A DNA stretch of 64,000 nucleotides from Clostridiales bacterium (lineage in GTDB: Bacteria; Bacillota; Clostridia; Lachnospirales; Lachnospiraceae): assembly GCA_012523775.1 (NCBI GenBank), contig JAAYTK010000082.1, forward strand, positions 1 through 64,000, given 5' to 3'. Each line of letters begins with the position of its first letter. The stretch's first letter is position 1. The notes beneath the pieces are model-generated. The model was not told where the DNA came from and searched no databases. It saw nothing but the letters and a program-made list of their open reading frames with translations. Positions 26,712-36,595 of the stretch are shown piece by piece. The translations under genes and the position numbers were made by a program.

Positions 26712-26730
26712 TACATTTATACTTCCACAC

Positions 26731-26766
26731 AAAAAAGACAGCCGACACTTCCTGCTGTCTTTTTTG
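26731..26766 (-). terminator. spoVG intrinsic terminator
   Basis: AAAAAAGACAGC and GCTGTCTTTTTT form a 12-bp stem with an 11-base loop, 25 bp after the spoVG stop on the minus strand. Confidence 0.88.
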
Positions 26767-26790
26767 CCTTTTTATTACCGTTTTCCCTCT

Positions 26791-27072
26791 CTACTCCTCT
26801 TCTTCGGTCTCTGATTCCAATATCGCGATTTCGTACTTCTCGAGGATGATCCTTTGGATTTTGTCTCGTGTATCCGAGTTAATCGGATGTGCAATATCTC
26901 GGTACTCTCCGTCCCCTGCCTTGCGGCTAGGCATTGCGATGAATAAACCCTTGTCTCCCTCAATTACTTTGATATCATGAACTACGAATTCATTATCAAT
27001 AGTAATTGACACAACAGCTTTCATCTTTCCCTCCTTACTCACCTTACGCACACGAACATCGGTAATTTGCAT
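26791..27072 (-). CDS. spoVG: Septation/sporulation regulator SpoVG
   Basis: A 93-aa Spo[57 protein letters not shown] and a short acidic tail ESETEEEE. The family binds DNA/RNA and influences septation, sporulation and gene expression. Start ATG 27072 follows AAGGGGGAC; the frame runs to 27114 without need. It is monocistronic with its own terminator and diverges from murC, the gap holding promoters for both. Confidence 0.97.
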   Translation of the reverse strand: MQITDVRVRKVSKEGKMKAVVSITIDNEFVVHDIKVIEGDKGLFIAMPSRKAGDGEYRDIAHPINSDTRDKIQRIILEKYEIAILESETEEEE

Positions 27073-27482
27073 GTTTAAGTCCCCCTTCTGTCGATATTTA
27101 TCGTTAGTTATCAAGAAAAAGTATGTTAACTAAGGTTAAGCTAACTTTTCCTAGTTACCCAATACAATACTACCCGTGGAAAAATAATGCAAATTATAAC
27201 GTGAAACTATTATATCATATAATAATTAAAATGTGAATGTTTTTTACATTAAATATCCATACTTTACAAATTTGGAGCTAATATTTACACATTTTGTGGA
27301 TTTTTGGTCTTATTTTATACCATTTTCCATTTTATTTAATTGTATACTTGCATTCTTACAGCCAAATCGAATATATTACTATAAATGTTTTCATTAGTTT
27401 CTCTATTGTAATTTAGGTCAAAACGGTTATAATAGCAAGTAGCTAAAGACTATAACAATTAATCATGAATAGGAAGTGCTGT
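27073..27482. other. Divergent control region between spoVG and murC
   Basis: A 410-bp AT-rich gap. The murC promoter is at 27406-27433. Toward spoVG, several TATAAT-like hexamers occur (for example at 27193-27225 on the minus strand), but I could not fix a -35 or a sigma-H box. No other gene or hairpin is evident. Confidence 0.5.
27406..27433 (+). promoter_or_regulatory. murC promoter
   Basis: TTGTAA (27406-27411) and TATAAT (27428-27433) with a 16-bp spacer, 50 bp before the murC start. Confidence 0.7.
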
Positions 27483-28886
27483 ATGTATAAGATAAATTTT
27501 AGAGAACCATGCCGGATTCATTTTATCGGTATTGGTGGTATAAGCATGAGCGGCTTTGCAGAGTATTTACATAACCTTGGTTATAAGGTCAGTGGATCAG
27601 ACAGCCACAAAAGCAAGATAACCGAGCATCTTCGTGACTTAGGTATAGAGGTTTTTTACGGACAAAGAAAAGGTAACATTAAATCCGATATAGATGTAGT
27701 GGTATATACTGCTGCTATCAGCAACGACAATGAGGAGCTTGTAGCAGTTAGGGAAATGGGAATTCCGGCTCTTAACCGTGCCGAGTTAATAGGACAGCTA
27801 ATGTTGAATTTCGGAGATTCGATTGCAATATCCGGCACCCATGGGAAAACCACGGTAACCTCTATGCTTTCCATGATATTTGTCGATGGCAATCTGGATC
27901 CAACCATTTCGGTGGGAGGAATCCTGAATGCCATAGGTGGAAATATGCGTATGGGAGATACCGATCACTTTATAGTGGAGGCCTGCGAGTACATGAATTC
28001 ATTCCTTGAATTCAATCCTCACAAAGGAGTGATTCTGAATATCGATGAGGACCATATGGACTTTTTTAAGGATTTGGATGATATTCGTAAATCCTTTCAT
28101 TTGTTTGCCAAGAAAATTCCTAAGGACGGACAGCTATACATTAATGCCGAGATACCCAATTATGAGGAGATAACCAGGGATTTGGATTGTGAGGTACTAA
28201 CCTATGGCATATCAGACCCTGCTTACAGAACGAATAACCTTACATATGATATCGCGGCTGATAACATCAAATCATATAACATGACCGGTCATAGCTTTGA
28301 CCTATATTATAAGGGAGAGTATATTGATAATATCAGGCTGAATGTCATAGGAGTTCACAACATATCAAATTCATTGCCCGCTATCGGAATCAGCCTCCAG
28401 GAGAAGATACCGATTGACTCAATCAAAAACTCTCTGATGAATTTCAAGGGAGCCGAGCGCCGATTCGAATATAAGGGAACGGTCGGCGGAGTAAAGATCG
28501 TTGACGATTATGCTCATCATCCCACAGAGATTACCGCTACTCTGTCAGTGGCTAAGAGTTATACAGACAAAACCCTATGGTGCGTCTTCCAGCCCCATAC
28601 ATACAGTAGAACGAGAAGGTTTTTGAAGGATTTTGCCAAGGCCTTATCCCTTGCCGACAAGATAGTCCTTGCAGATATCTATGCTTCCAGAGAAAAGAAT
28701 CCGGGCGATATATCCTCAAGGGATTTGGCTAAGGAACTTGAAAAATTAGGTAAGGAAGTCTACTATTTCCCCAGCTTCGATGAAATTGAGAACTTTTTAC
28801 TAGAAAATTGTATTAACGGTGATTTGTTGATAACTATGGGCGCGGGAGATATCGTAACCGTGGGCGAATCCTTGCTAGGACTATAG
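27483..28886 (+). CDS. murC: UDP-N-acetylmuramate--L-alanine ligase
   Basis: A 467-aa Mur ligase that adds L-alanine to UDP-MurNAc in peptidoglycan synthesis. N-terminal Rossmann part: RIHFIGIGGISMSGFAEYL and VSGSDSHKS. The ATP-binding loop is ISGTHGKTTVTSM; other landmarks are VEACEYMNSFLEF, NIDEDHMDFF, the FKGAERRFEYKG motif and VDDYAHHPTEI. Start ATG 27483 is supported by AGGAAG; the frame opens at 27465. It is monocistronic with a downstream hairpin. Confidence 0.96.
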   Translation: MYKINFREPCRIHFIGIGGISMSGFAEYLHNLGYKVSGSDSHKSKITEHLRDLGIEVFYGQRKGNIKSDIDVVVYTAAISNDNEELVAVREMGIPALNRAELIGQLMLNFGDSIAISGTHGKTTVTSMLSMIFVDGNLDPTISVGGILNAIGGNMRMGDTDHFIVEACEYMNSFLEFNPHKGVILNIDEDHMDFFKDLDDIRKSFHLFAKKIPKDGQLYINAEIPNYEEITRDLDCEVLTYGISDPAYRTNNLTYDIAADNIKSYNMTGHSFDLYYKGEYIDNIRLNVIGVHNISNSLPAIGISLQEKIPIDSIKNSLMNFKGAERRFEYKGTVGGVKIVDDYAHHPTEITATLSVAKSYTDKTLWCVFQPHTYSRTRRFLKDFAKALSLADKIVLADIYASREKNPGDISSRDLAKELEKLGKEVYYFPSFDEIENFLLENCINGDLLITMGAGDIVTVGESLLGL

Positions 28887-28887
28887 T

Positions 28888-29154
28888 TTATCCACACTAT
28901 CCACAGCATTATCAACATTTTATGTTAACCAATGCTGTGGATATATTTTTACCCTAAATCTTTTCTACAATAATAGATTTTACCATCAAATAAATGCTTG
29001 TTTCCAAATAGTTCATCATTATTATACATTTTTTTACATTTTTATATCTCGCTTTTATCCACATTATCAACATCATCAACAGCTCATTTATTCAGCAAAA
29101 ACCCTTTAAAACAGCCTATTTCATTATCATTTAACTTATGTTATACTATCCACG
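28888..29154. promoter_or_regulatory. Cluster of DnaA-box-like sequences upstream of dnaD-dnaC
   Basis: Perfect TTATCCACA boxes lie at 28888-28896 and 29055-29063. Near matches are CTATCCACA (28897-28905), TTATCAACA (28909-28917 and 29064-29072), ATATCCACA on the minus strand (28936-28944) and CTATCCACG (29146-29154). All fall in the 331-bp gap before the replication-initiation genes dnaD and dnaC. Binding by DnaA is inference from the motif and context. Confidence 0.65.
28899..28950 (+). terminator. murC terminator hairpin
   Basis: ATCCACAGCATT (28899-28910) pairs with AATGCTGTGGAT (28931-28942), followed by ATATTTTT. The same bases form part of the DnaA-box cluster. Confidence 0.65.
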
Positions 29155-29217
29155 AGAAGCAGATTAATCCTAGTTAGGATTCCTGTAAATGGCTTGTAGA
29201 AAGGGGATGGGTGAGAA

Positions 29218-30300
29218 TTGAATACTATATCATTGCATGCAGTAGGTGTTTCAGACGTTACAATAGTCCCGAATACCTTTATAGATAAATATATGCCGTC
29301 TGCTAACGGGGCCTATGTGAAGGTTTACCTTTTCCTGTTACGCAGCTTTTGTACCAATAATTTTGAATTTACAATATCCTCTATCGCTGACCACCTGGAC
29401 AATACTGAAAAGGATATCATCCGTGCCTTGAACTATTGGGAGAAACAGGAGTTAATCAAGATAGAAAGAAATACTCAGAAGGAAATTACGGCAATCCATA
29501 TGATTAAGCTGAACAACTCAGATAACGGCTCCTCAGACGACAATGTCATCGCCGATGAGATTGATTCGGAGCTGGACGAGATTGCTGTTAGCATACATAC
29601 CAAGAAGGATCCTGTTGCCAGACAGAGATACTCTCAGAAAAAGATTACGGAGCTTACAGGTAATGACGAAATAAAGTGGGCCATGCATATAGTTGAAATT
29701 TATCTGGACAGACCTCTAAAGCCCATGGATATTCAGTTGATTCTCTATCTATATGAAGAGCTTAATTTCTCGGCCGAGCTTATTATGTATCTCTACGAGT
29801 ACTGTGTCTCAAGGAATAAGAAAAGCCCTTCTTATATTGAAGCGGTCGCTCTAACCTGGGCAAAGGACGGCATTGACACCGAAGAAAAAGCCAGAGAGGC
29901 TACAGTTGCATATAATGAGCATTTTAACAGTGTGAACAAGGCATTTGGACTTAACCGAGCACCCGGTCAGATAGAACGGCAATATATTACGAAATGGGTC
30001 GAGGTGTTTTCCTTTACCGACGATATTATTACAGAGGCCTGTAATCGTACCATTCTTAGAACACAGAAGCCGGACTTCAAATACGCCGATAAGATCCTCG
30101 AGACATGGTTCAAAAAAGGCGTTAAGAATATGGCCGATATCACTAAACTGGATGAGGAGTTTGCAAAAGGTAAAAGCGATACCAAGGTAACTCCAATAAA
30201 CAAGCAGTATTCCAATAAGTTCAACCAATTTCCTCAAAGGACATACACAGCTAAGGATTATGCCGAGCTTGAAAAAAAGTTGATTAATAAAGGATTATAA
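29218..30300 (+). CDS. dnaD: DnaD-family replication initiation protein
   Basis: A 360-aa DnaD/DnaB-type primosome protein. N-terminal winged helix (NTFIDKYMPSANGAYVKVYLFLLR, IADHLDNTEKDIIRAL) for oligomerisation, then a DnaD C-terminal domain (residues ~155-225) and a second related YxxxIxxxW-type domain containing EVFSFTDDIITEACNRTI and KPDFKYADKILETWFKKGV. It helps load the helicase with DnaC. The start is TTG 29218, with GGGG/GGGTGAG upstream. It is 50 bp from dnaC in the same direction, the typical clostridial pair. Confidence 0.92.
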   Translation: MNTISLHAVGVSDVTIVPNTFIDKYMPSANGAYVKVYLFLLRSFCTNNFEFTISSIADHLDNTEKDIIRALNYWEKQELIKIERNTQKEITAIHMIKLNNSDNGSSDDNVIADEIDSELDEIAVSIHTKKDPVARQRYSQKKITELTGNDEIKWAMHIVEIYLDRPLKPMDIQLILYLYEELNFSAELIMYLYEYCVSRNKKSPSYIEAVALTWAKDGIDTEEKAREATVAYNEHFNSVNKAFGLNRAPGQIERQYITKWVEVFSFTDDIITEACNRTILRTQKPDFKYADKILETWFKKGVKNMADITKLDEEFAKGKSDTKVTPINKQYSNKFNQFPQRTYTAKDYAELEKKLINKGL

Positions 30301-30350
30301 GGTTAGAAATGATAAACCTGGATATATTATAGATATTAAGGAGATAGGAT

Positions 30351-31355
30351 ATGGCTCTGAAAAACGATCAGTACAATCAGATTTTACGGGAATATGATGA
30401 ACGCAGATTCCGAAACAAACATGAATTGGATGAACGCATTAAGGAAGCTTATCAGGCCATACCCAGATTAAAGGAGCTTGAAGATGAAATCATATCCATA
30501 TCTGCAAGATCCGGTAGATTGGCCCTCTTTGGTAACACTAAGGAATTGGACGAGTTAACCGAAAGAACATCAAAGCTGAAAGAGGAGCAGATACAGCTTC
30601 TTATAGACAACGGATATCCGGCCGACTATCTTAACATGCGTTATGAGTGTAATAAATGTAATGACACCGGATTCATAGATAATGCGAAATGCACCTGCTT
30701 TAAGCAGGCCATAGCGGACCTGATTTATGAAGGTTCAAATATAAAATCAATACTGGAACGCGAGAATTTCAGTAAATTTTCTTTTAAATATTATTCTGAT
30801 GATTATATTGATGAGAGCATCGGCTTATCCCCCCTATCTAATATGCAAAAAATAGTTGCGAGCTGTAAAAGCTTTATACGCCATTTTGATAAAAAGCGTG
30901 AGAACCTTTTATTACTGGGTAATACAGGGGTCGGAAAAACATTTCTGGCTAACTGTATTGCAAAGGAATTATTAGACAGAGGGTATACGGTAATATATTT
31001 AACGGCATTTAGGCTTTTTGACATACTGGAAAAATATAAATTTGGAAAGGAGGCTGAGAACACCTTAGCCGCAGCAAATCAATTCGAGTATATACTGGAT
31101 TGCGACATGCTGATAATTGATGATTTGGGAACCGAGCTTTCCAACTCATTCACCACATCTCAGCTCTATCTGATAATTAATGAAAGGCTGCTTCGGCAGA
31201 AATCAACCCTGATTTCTACAAACCTTTCATTGGACAATCTTAACAACAATTACAGTGAAAGAATCTATTCCAGAATAATAAGTAATTACTGTATTAGAAG
31301 AATTGTCGGAGAGGATATTCGTTTGCAAAAAGCGATATGCTCTAAAGATGCTTGA
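30351..31355 (+). CDS. dnaC: DnaC/DnaI-type helicase loader ATPase
   Basis: A 334-aa AAA+ ATPase that loads the replicative helicase. The N-terminal part has a four-cysteine zinc site (C100, C103, C114, C116, within YECNKCNDTGFID and CTCF). Walker A is GNTGVGKT (190-197), Walker B MLIIDDLGTE, followed by a sensor 1 STN motif (TLISTNLSLDNL) and an arginine-finger region YSERIYSRI. ATG 30351 follows AAGGAGATAGG. It follows dnaD and precedes the PRPP synthetase gene by 70 bp. Confidence 0.94.
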   Translation: MALKNDQYNQILREYDERRFRNKHELDERIKEAYQAIPRLKELEDEIISISARSGRLALFGNTKELDELTERTSKLKEEQIQLLIDNGYPADYLNMRYECNKCNDTGFIDNAKCTCFKQAIADLIYEGSNIKSILERENFSKFSFKYYSDDYIDESIGLSPLSNMQKIVASCKSFIRHFDKKRENLLLLGNTGVGKTFLANCIAKELLDRGYTVIYLTAFRLFDILEKYKFGKEAENTLAAANQFEYILDCDMLIIDDLGTELSNSFTTSQLYLIINERLLRQKSTLISTNLSLDNLNNNYSERIYSRIISNYCIRRIVGEDIRLQKAICSKDA

Positions 31356-31425
31356 CTTAGCAATTTTGTAATGATATAACTTTTATGGATTATAAACCAC
31401 TATATATTAAACGGAGGGACATGTA

Positions 31426-32607
31426 ATGCCAAAGCATGAAAAGATTGTTGAAACCATTCCTATTGGGCCTCTTGGTATTATCGCACTTGAAAGCAGCAGC
31501 GAATTAGGCAACAAAGTAAATGACTACCTTGTTTACTGGCGGGAACTAAGAGAAAGTGAGCACAAAAGCACTCTTGCATTTTCAGGTTATCAAAGAGACA
31601 CTTACCTGATAAATGCCTGCTGCCCCAGATTCGGAACCGGCGAAGCCAAAGGTCAGATTAAGGAAACCGTTCGTGGATATGACCTATATCTACTCGTTGA
31701 CGTAACTAATTACAGCTTAACCTATACCGTTCGTGGGCATAAAAACCATATGTCACCGGACGACCATTATCAGGATTTAAAACGTATTATAGCGGCAGTT
31801 GGTGGTAAGGCCCGAAGAATTACCGTCATTATGCCATATCTTTATGCAGGACGTCAGCACAGACGGACCTCCAGAGAATCTTTAGACTGTGCATTGGCAT
31901 TACAGGAACTGACAAATATGGGTGTGGAAAGTATTATCACCTTCGATGCCCACGATCCGAGAGTACAAAATGCCATACCGCTAAAAAGCCTTGAGACTGT
32001 TCAGCCAACCTATCAGTTCATCAAAGCAATTCTCAAGAATGTACCCGACGTGAAAATGGACTCGGATCATATGATGGTTATTAGCCCCGATGAGGGCGGA
32101 ATGGGAAGAGCCGTATATTTTGCCAACGTCTTAGGTCTCGACATGGGTATGTTCTATAAGAGACGCGACTATACGAAAGTAGTTCACGGACGTAATCCAA
32201 TCGTTGCCCATGAATTTTTAGGACCTGACATTGAGGGTAAGGATATTATGATTATAGATGATATGATATCATCCGGTGAAAGCATGCTGGAAGTTGCCAC
32301 CGAGTTAAAGAGAAGAAAGGCTAACCGTATCTTCGTAGTATGCACATTCGGACTGTTTACAGGCGGCTTAGATAAATTCGATGAAGCATATGAGAAGGGC
32401 ATTATATATAGGCTGCTGACTACTAATCTAACTTACCAGATACCGGAGCTTCTGACCAAGCCCTACTATATAAATGTCGACATGAGCAAATACATTGCTC
32501 TGATTATAGACACTCTTAACCATGACAACAGCATAAGCGGTCTGCTTAATCCGGTTGAGAGAATAAACAATGTATTAATAAAATATAATCAGGTTAAGAA
32601 GAAATAG
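31426..32607 (+). CDS. prs: Ribose-phosphate pyrophosphokinase (long Lachnospiraceae-type)
   Basis: A 393-aa PRPP synthetase family protein, which would make PRPP from ribose 5-phosphate and ATP for nucleotide, NAD and Trp/His synthesis. The flexible catalytic loop reads IMPYLYAGRQHRRTSRESLD; FDAHDPRVQNAIP gives the metal-site histidine, and the PRPP loop is MIIDDMISSGESM (classical DDMIDTGGT). It is about 75 residues longer than typical Prs, with extra segments near residues 50-100. RBS GGAGGG. Whether it is the sole Prs or a divergent paralogue cannot be told here. Confidence 0.88.
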   Translation: MPKHEKIVETIPIGPLGIIALESSSELGNKVNDYLVYWRELRESEHKSTLAFSGYQRDTYLINACCPRFGTGEAKGQIKETVRGYDLYLLVDVTNYSLTYTVRGHKNHMSPDDHYQDLKRIIAAVGGKARRITVIMPYLYAGRQHRRTSRESLDCALALQELTNMGVESIITFDAHDPRVQNAIPLKSLETVQPTYQFIKAILKNVPDVKMDSDHMMVISPDEGGMGRAVYFANVLGLDMGMFYKRRDYTKVVHGRNPIVAHEFLGPDIEGKDIMIIDDMISSGESMLEVATELKRRKANRIFVVCTFGLFTGGLDKFDEAYEKGIIYRLLTTNLTYQIPELLTKPYYINVDMSKYIALIIDTLNHDNSISGLLNPVERINNVLIKYNQVKKK

Positions 32608-32612
32608 ATGTT

Positions 32613-32664
32613 AAGGTACCAGGTACCTGTCGACATATATCGACAGGTACCTGGTACCTTTTAT
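32613..32664. terminator. Bidirectional terminator built from KpnI-type palindromic repeat, copy 3
   Basis: A 21-bp perfect inverted repeat: arm 32613-32633 begins AAGGTACCAGGTACC and ends CTGTCGA; its exact complement is 32640-32660, with a 6-base loop and flanking A/T runs. It separates the convergent prs and PBP genes, so it can stop both. It contains the GTACCAGGTAC core shared with the other three copies, with a TGTCGA extension unique to this one. Confidence 0.9.
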
Positions 32665-34655
32665 CAATGAATCTGTTCCATAAATTTATTCCATATATAA
32701 CCTGGGTATGAAGCCCCCTTTAGATCCTCTAATGTTTTAGGCATATCATAACCAACCCAGACACTGGTTGTGTAATGGGAGGTAAATCCCACAAACCACC
32801 CGTCCCTTCGTTCATCGGTGGTTCCCGTCTTTCCTGCACTTATTGTATTCTTAAGCCCCAATCCCTTTGCCGTACCGTTATTCATAACCCCTATTAAGGC
32901 CTCGGTCATTGTCCTTGCCGCATCCGTCTTATATATCTGAATGGATACGATATCATCCCCAATCAGTTCATTTCCCTTTGCATCCGTTATTCTGACTATA
33001 CAGGTTGGTTCCCTGTAATATCCATCATTTTCTATGGTTGCATAGGCAGCAGCCATCTCCAACGGGCTTACTCCTATGGTTAACCCTCCCAAAGAGGCTG
33101 CAGGATAATAATCGTCCTTAACTATCCTCTTAAAGTTCATTTTAAGTAAATATGGAATCCCCACCTGTGGTGTAAGCTCCTCATAAAGCTTCCATGCTAT
33201 TGTGTTCTTTGATACCTCGATTGCACGTTGAAGCTTCATTTCGCCGGAATAATTCCCACCGGAGTTTTTGGGACCGCCCTCTATGGGCTCATCCACCACG
33301 ACAGTATCGAGTGTGTATCCCCGTTCAAAGCACGGTGTATAAATGATTAGCGGTTTAATAGCACTTCCGGGCTGTCTATAGCTTTGATAGCCTCTGTTAA
33401 AAGTATACCCGCTATGCTCCTGGCTTCTTCCTCCTACTATTGCAATTACTCTTCCGGTATCATTATCAATACTTACCGCTACTCCTTGAAGCTTGTAGAT
33501 ACCTTCGTCATTGGTGTCCGTAAAATCTTTTAGTACCTCATCAACAGAGGCCTGCAGACGCTCCTGCTTATCCAAGTCAATGGATGTATATATTCTATAG
33601 CCTTCCGTATATAGCAGCCCTTGATAGTGATAGTAACGTTCATTATAGGCCTCCTCATATTTTTCTCTATCCTCGTCATCTTCAAACTGATTACGAAATA
33701 CGAAGCCCTCCTCCTTCATTAGTGCTCTTATGGCACAATGGTATATGAAAGTCTCAACATAATCATTTTTTATAGGATCCTGTCTAATCAGAGTAATAGG
33801 CTCATTTATTGCTTTCCTGTAATCAATCAAATTTATCTTATCATCCTCATACATCTGCTTTAGAATCCTATCTCTTCTTTCTAATGTGTTCTCCATATTC
33901 GTGACAGGATCATATCTACTGGGATTATTGGGTATGGAGCACAAAAATGCTATCTGAGACAGACTAAGCTGATTAATACCCTTTCCAAAATAACCGTTGG
34001 CTGCTGCCAATATACCATAATGGCCATTCGCATAATAAATATTGTTAATGTAAAACTCTATTATCTTGTCTTTGGAATATATCTTCTCCAACTCCTGGGC
34101 AATAAATATCTCCTTTATCTTTCTCTCATAGGTAACCTCATGGGAGAGAAATACATTCCTTGCAAGCTGCTGTGTGATGGTACTGGCCCCTTGGGTTATT
34201 TCACCCTTGTTCTTAATAAGGGCTATGGCGGCACGGACATTTGCCAGATAATCCACTCCTTCATGGCTGAAGAATTTTTTATCCTCGGTTACTATAATTG
34301 CATTCAGTACCGTTGCCGGAATGTCCTTATATTCTATGTAATATGCGTCCTTAACTCCTCTTAAGGTTGATATTAATTCCCCGTCATTATCATAGACCAG
34401 ACTGGTCTGGGATATGCTAAATACATCCTCCGAGGATGAGCGGACAATGCTTCTGGCCTCCCTCTGCAGCTTAATAAGTACCTTTCCGTAAGTATTATAA
34501 AAATAAATTATTCCGATTACTAAAGCCAACAGAAAAAGAAAGACAAAAAGCTTCAGGATAAGCTTAATAACTTTTCCTATCTTCCTTTTCTCTTTCTTTT
34601 TGGAATTCTTTTTTACTTTAGAATTCTCTCTTATGGAATTCTTTCCGTTTTCCAT
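32664..34655 (-). CDS. Class A penicillin-binding protein (transglycosylase/transpeptidase)
   Basis: A 663-aa bifunctional PBP of the PBP1A type. A very basic cytoplasmic N-terminus (residues 1-30) precedes a membrane anchor LFVFLFLLALVIGIIYFY. The GT51 domain has the catalytic glutamate in IVTEDKKFFSHEGVD and QGASTITQQLARNVFL. The transpeptidase domain has SxxK in QPGSAIKPL, SxN in VSKNT and KTG in SAGKTGTTDE. It polymerises and crosslinks peptidoglycan outside the membrane. RBS AAGGAGG. It lies 42 bp downstream of the YhaN-like gene. Confidence 0.94.
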   Translation of the reverse strand: MENGKNSIRENSKVKKNSKKKEKRKIGKVIKLILKLFVFLFLLALVIGIIYFYNTYGKVLIKLQREARSIVRSSSEDVFSISQTSLVYDNDGELISTLRGVKDAYYIEYKDIPATVLNAIIVTEDKKFFSHEGVDYLANVRAAIALIKNKGEITQGASTITQQLARNVFLSHEVTYERKIKEIFIAQELEKIYSKDKIIEFYINNIYYANGHYGILAAANGYFGKGINQLSLSQIAFLCSIPNNPSRYDPVTNMENTLERRDRILKQMYEDDKINLIDYRKAINEPITLIRQDPIKNDYVETFIYHCAIRALMKEEGFVFRNQFEDDEDREKYEEAYNERYYHYQGLLYTEGYRIYTSIDLDKQERLQASVDEVLKDFTDTNDEGIYKLQGVAVSIDNDTGRVIAIVGGRSQEHSGYTFNRGYQSYRQPGSAIKPLIIYTPCFERGYTLDTVVVDEPIEGGPKNSGGNYSGEMKLQRAIEVSKNTIAWKLYEELTPQVGIPYLLKMNFKRIVKDDYYPAASLGGLTIGVSPLEMAAAYATIENDGYYREPTCIVRITDAKGNELIGDDIVSIQIYKTDAARTMTEALIGVMNNGTAKGLGLKNTISAGKTGTTDERRDGWFVGFTSHYTTSVWVGYDMPKTLEDLKGASYPGYIWNKFMEQIH

Positions 34656-34696
34656 AGAAGCCTCCTTTATGATACCACCGTACTTAATTTCAAATT

Positions 34697-36565
34697 CTAT
34701 ATTTCTATGTAGTTGAACTCCAATCCCAAGTCCTCTAAAATCTGCTTTTCCCTCTTCTGACAGCTAAACAGAATCACCTGATTACGTTCTGCTATCTTAG
34801 TTAACGCCGCAGATATCCTGTTATCATCATATAAGGCAAAGCTGTCATCCAGAATTATAGGCATGGGCTCGTTACCGATAAGCAAGTCCGCCACGGTTAG
34901 CCTAAGAGCAAAATACACCTGGTCTATGGTTCCTGCACTTAGCCTGTCCAGTATAATATAATTATCGTTCCATCCCAGCTTAATGTTTAGCTTTTCATCA
35001 ATCTTTAGGTCCTGATACTTATTATTAGTCACAGCAGCTATTATCCTGGATACTGCTTCATTAAGCTGTAAACCAAAGCTATCATGAATGGAGACAGAAA
35101 GCTTATGGATGGTATTTAGGGCAAGATTAACTGCGTCCCTCTCGAGCTCATTTTCCTGCTGCTTTTGCTTTATATATTCATATTGCTCTTTATTCTTTAT
35201 CAGTTCTGTCTCGTTATCCTCCATCTGTGACAGCTCCCAACGTATCTTTTCTATCTGAAAACGATACTCCTCCAGCTTTGTATTAATCTCGTTTTGCTCC
35301 CTGGCAGCCTCAGTTTTTATGATTCTTATGGCCTCCTGAAGCCTGTCGATTGCTCCCGGAGTTAGCTCTTCCTCTGATATGAATCTTTGTATATACAGCA
35401 TAATAGAATCATGAAGCTCGTCACAGCCATCCTCCAGAGTCTTTCTCCTGACAATCAATTCATGCAGATGCTTTTTGTCATGCTCAAAGGACATGCTGTA
35501 TTTTAAATAATACTCTCTGAGGGAGGCTTTATTCTTATTTGAGAGCAACAGCATGATTCCACCTATTGACAAAGCAGCCGCAAGAATAATCGCACCTATA
35601 ATATATGATTTGGTAAAATAAAAGCCTAATATAATAGCCACAAGAGATACACCCAGAAACAACAGGCCTTTACTTTTTGTACTCTTAATACTTTCCTCCT
35701 GCTTATTTTCATAGTCTTCGATATTCTTCTGATATTCTTTAAGCTTATTCTCTGATTCCACTACCTGAGAATCAATCTGAGAATACTGATTCTTAAGCTC
35801 CTGATAGGTTCGGTATTTTTCAAGTATGGCGGGTAATTGTTCGATTAATTCATCTTCTTTTTTACGCTCATTACTTATTTTAAGATTTTTCTCCTTATGC
35901 TCCAAGTCCTTAAGGCTTAAGGTAAGTTCATCAATTCTATTCTCCCTTGCCTCGCATTCCTTTATCTTCTCTGCCAATGATTTAAGCTGAGCATCATATG
36001 GTGTCGACTCAAGGGCCTTCTTTTTCTCCTTAAGTGAGGCGATAGCCTTTGCAACATTAACCTCTCTGCTTTTTGCTATGGATAGGTTCGTAATATGGTT
36101 TCTGACACCGGACGCCAGCTCTGCATCTGTCTCAGCTCTTAGTTGCTCGACGCTTATGGTATTTCTATAGGTTGCTTCGGTTAGACCCGGTATCAGCTCG
36201 CTGATATGTCCTTCCTTAAGCTTTACCTCCCTGCCTGTTCTTAGCTCAATAATTTTAAATGATTTATCATTGGCATGAAAGCTTCTAATCAAACGATAAG
36301 CCTTATCTCCCACCATTATATCCATCTGTCCGCCGTAAGCACCGGGATAGTCCCAAGGAAGATATTTGGTATATACATCCTCCTTTGATGCGGCCCCTCT
36401 GCCCCTAAGCCTTTCGATGCCAAAGAGCATCCCTCTAATAAAGGTATGTAGTGTGGACTTGCCGGCTTCGTTTTCTCCATATAATAAATTAATACCCGAC
36501 TTTAACTCTATCTCTTTTCCCGTAAACTTACCGAAGTAATCCACCTTTAGTCTGGTTATCAGCAT
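34697..36565 (-). CDS. yhaN: YhaN-like membrane-anchored SMC/Rad50-type ATPase
   Basis: A 622-aa AAA ATPase with split ABC head: N-terminal Walker A LLYGENEAGKSTLHTF, long coiled coils (residues ~180-320 and ~365-480), and a C-terminal signature and Walker B, LSAGTIDQVYFALRLTVADLL and PIILDDSFALYDD. Two adjacent membrane segments (around GLLFLGVSLVAIILGFYF and IIGAIILAAALSIGGIMLLL) interrupt the coil, as in Bacillus YhaN. It pairs with the YhaO-like nuclease upstream, an SbcCD-like complex implicated in DNA repair. Start ATG 36565 follows GGGGTGG; the frame extends to 36613 through a palindromic repeat. Confidence 0.9.
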   Translation of the reverse strand: MLITRLKVDYFGKFTGKEIELKSGINLLYGENEAGKSTLHTFIRGMLFGIERLRGRGAASKEDVYTKYLPWDYPGAYGGQMDIMVGDKAYRLIRSFHANDKSFKIIELRTGREVKLKEGHISELIPGLTEATYRNTISVEQLRAETDAELASGVRNHITNLSIAKSREVNVAKAIASLKEKKKALESTPYDAQLKSLAEKIKECEARENRIDELTLSLKDLEHKEKNLKISNERKKEDELIEQLPAILEKYRTYQELKNQYSQIDSQVVESENKLKEYQKNIEDYENKQEESIKSTKSKGLLFLGVSLVAIILGFYFTKSYIIGAIILAAALSIGGIMLLLSNKNKASLREYYLKYSMSFEHDKKHLHELIVRRKTLEDGCDELHDSIMLYIQRFISEEELTPGAIDRLQEAIRIIKTEAAREQNEINTKLEEYRFQIEKIRWELSQMEDNETELIKNKEQYEYIKQKQQENELERDAVNLALNTIHKLSVSIHDSFGLQLNEAVSRIIAAVTNNKYQDLKIDEKLNIKLGWNDNYIILDRLSAGTIDQVYFALRLTVADLLIGNEPMPIILDDSFALYDDNRISAALTKIAERNQVILFSCQKREKQILEDLGLEFNYIEI

Positions 36566-36595
36566 AAATCCACCCCACTTTCCTTCATGATACCC

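Noticed and set aside
28888-29154. Replication origin oriC
   Set aside because: DnaA boxes are present, but neighbours are murC and dnaD rather than dnaA-dnaN or rpmH, and no AT-rich unwinding array was identified.
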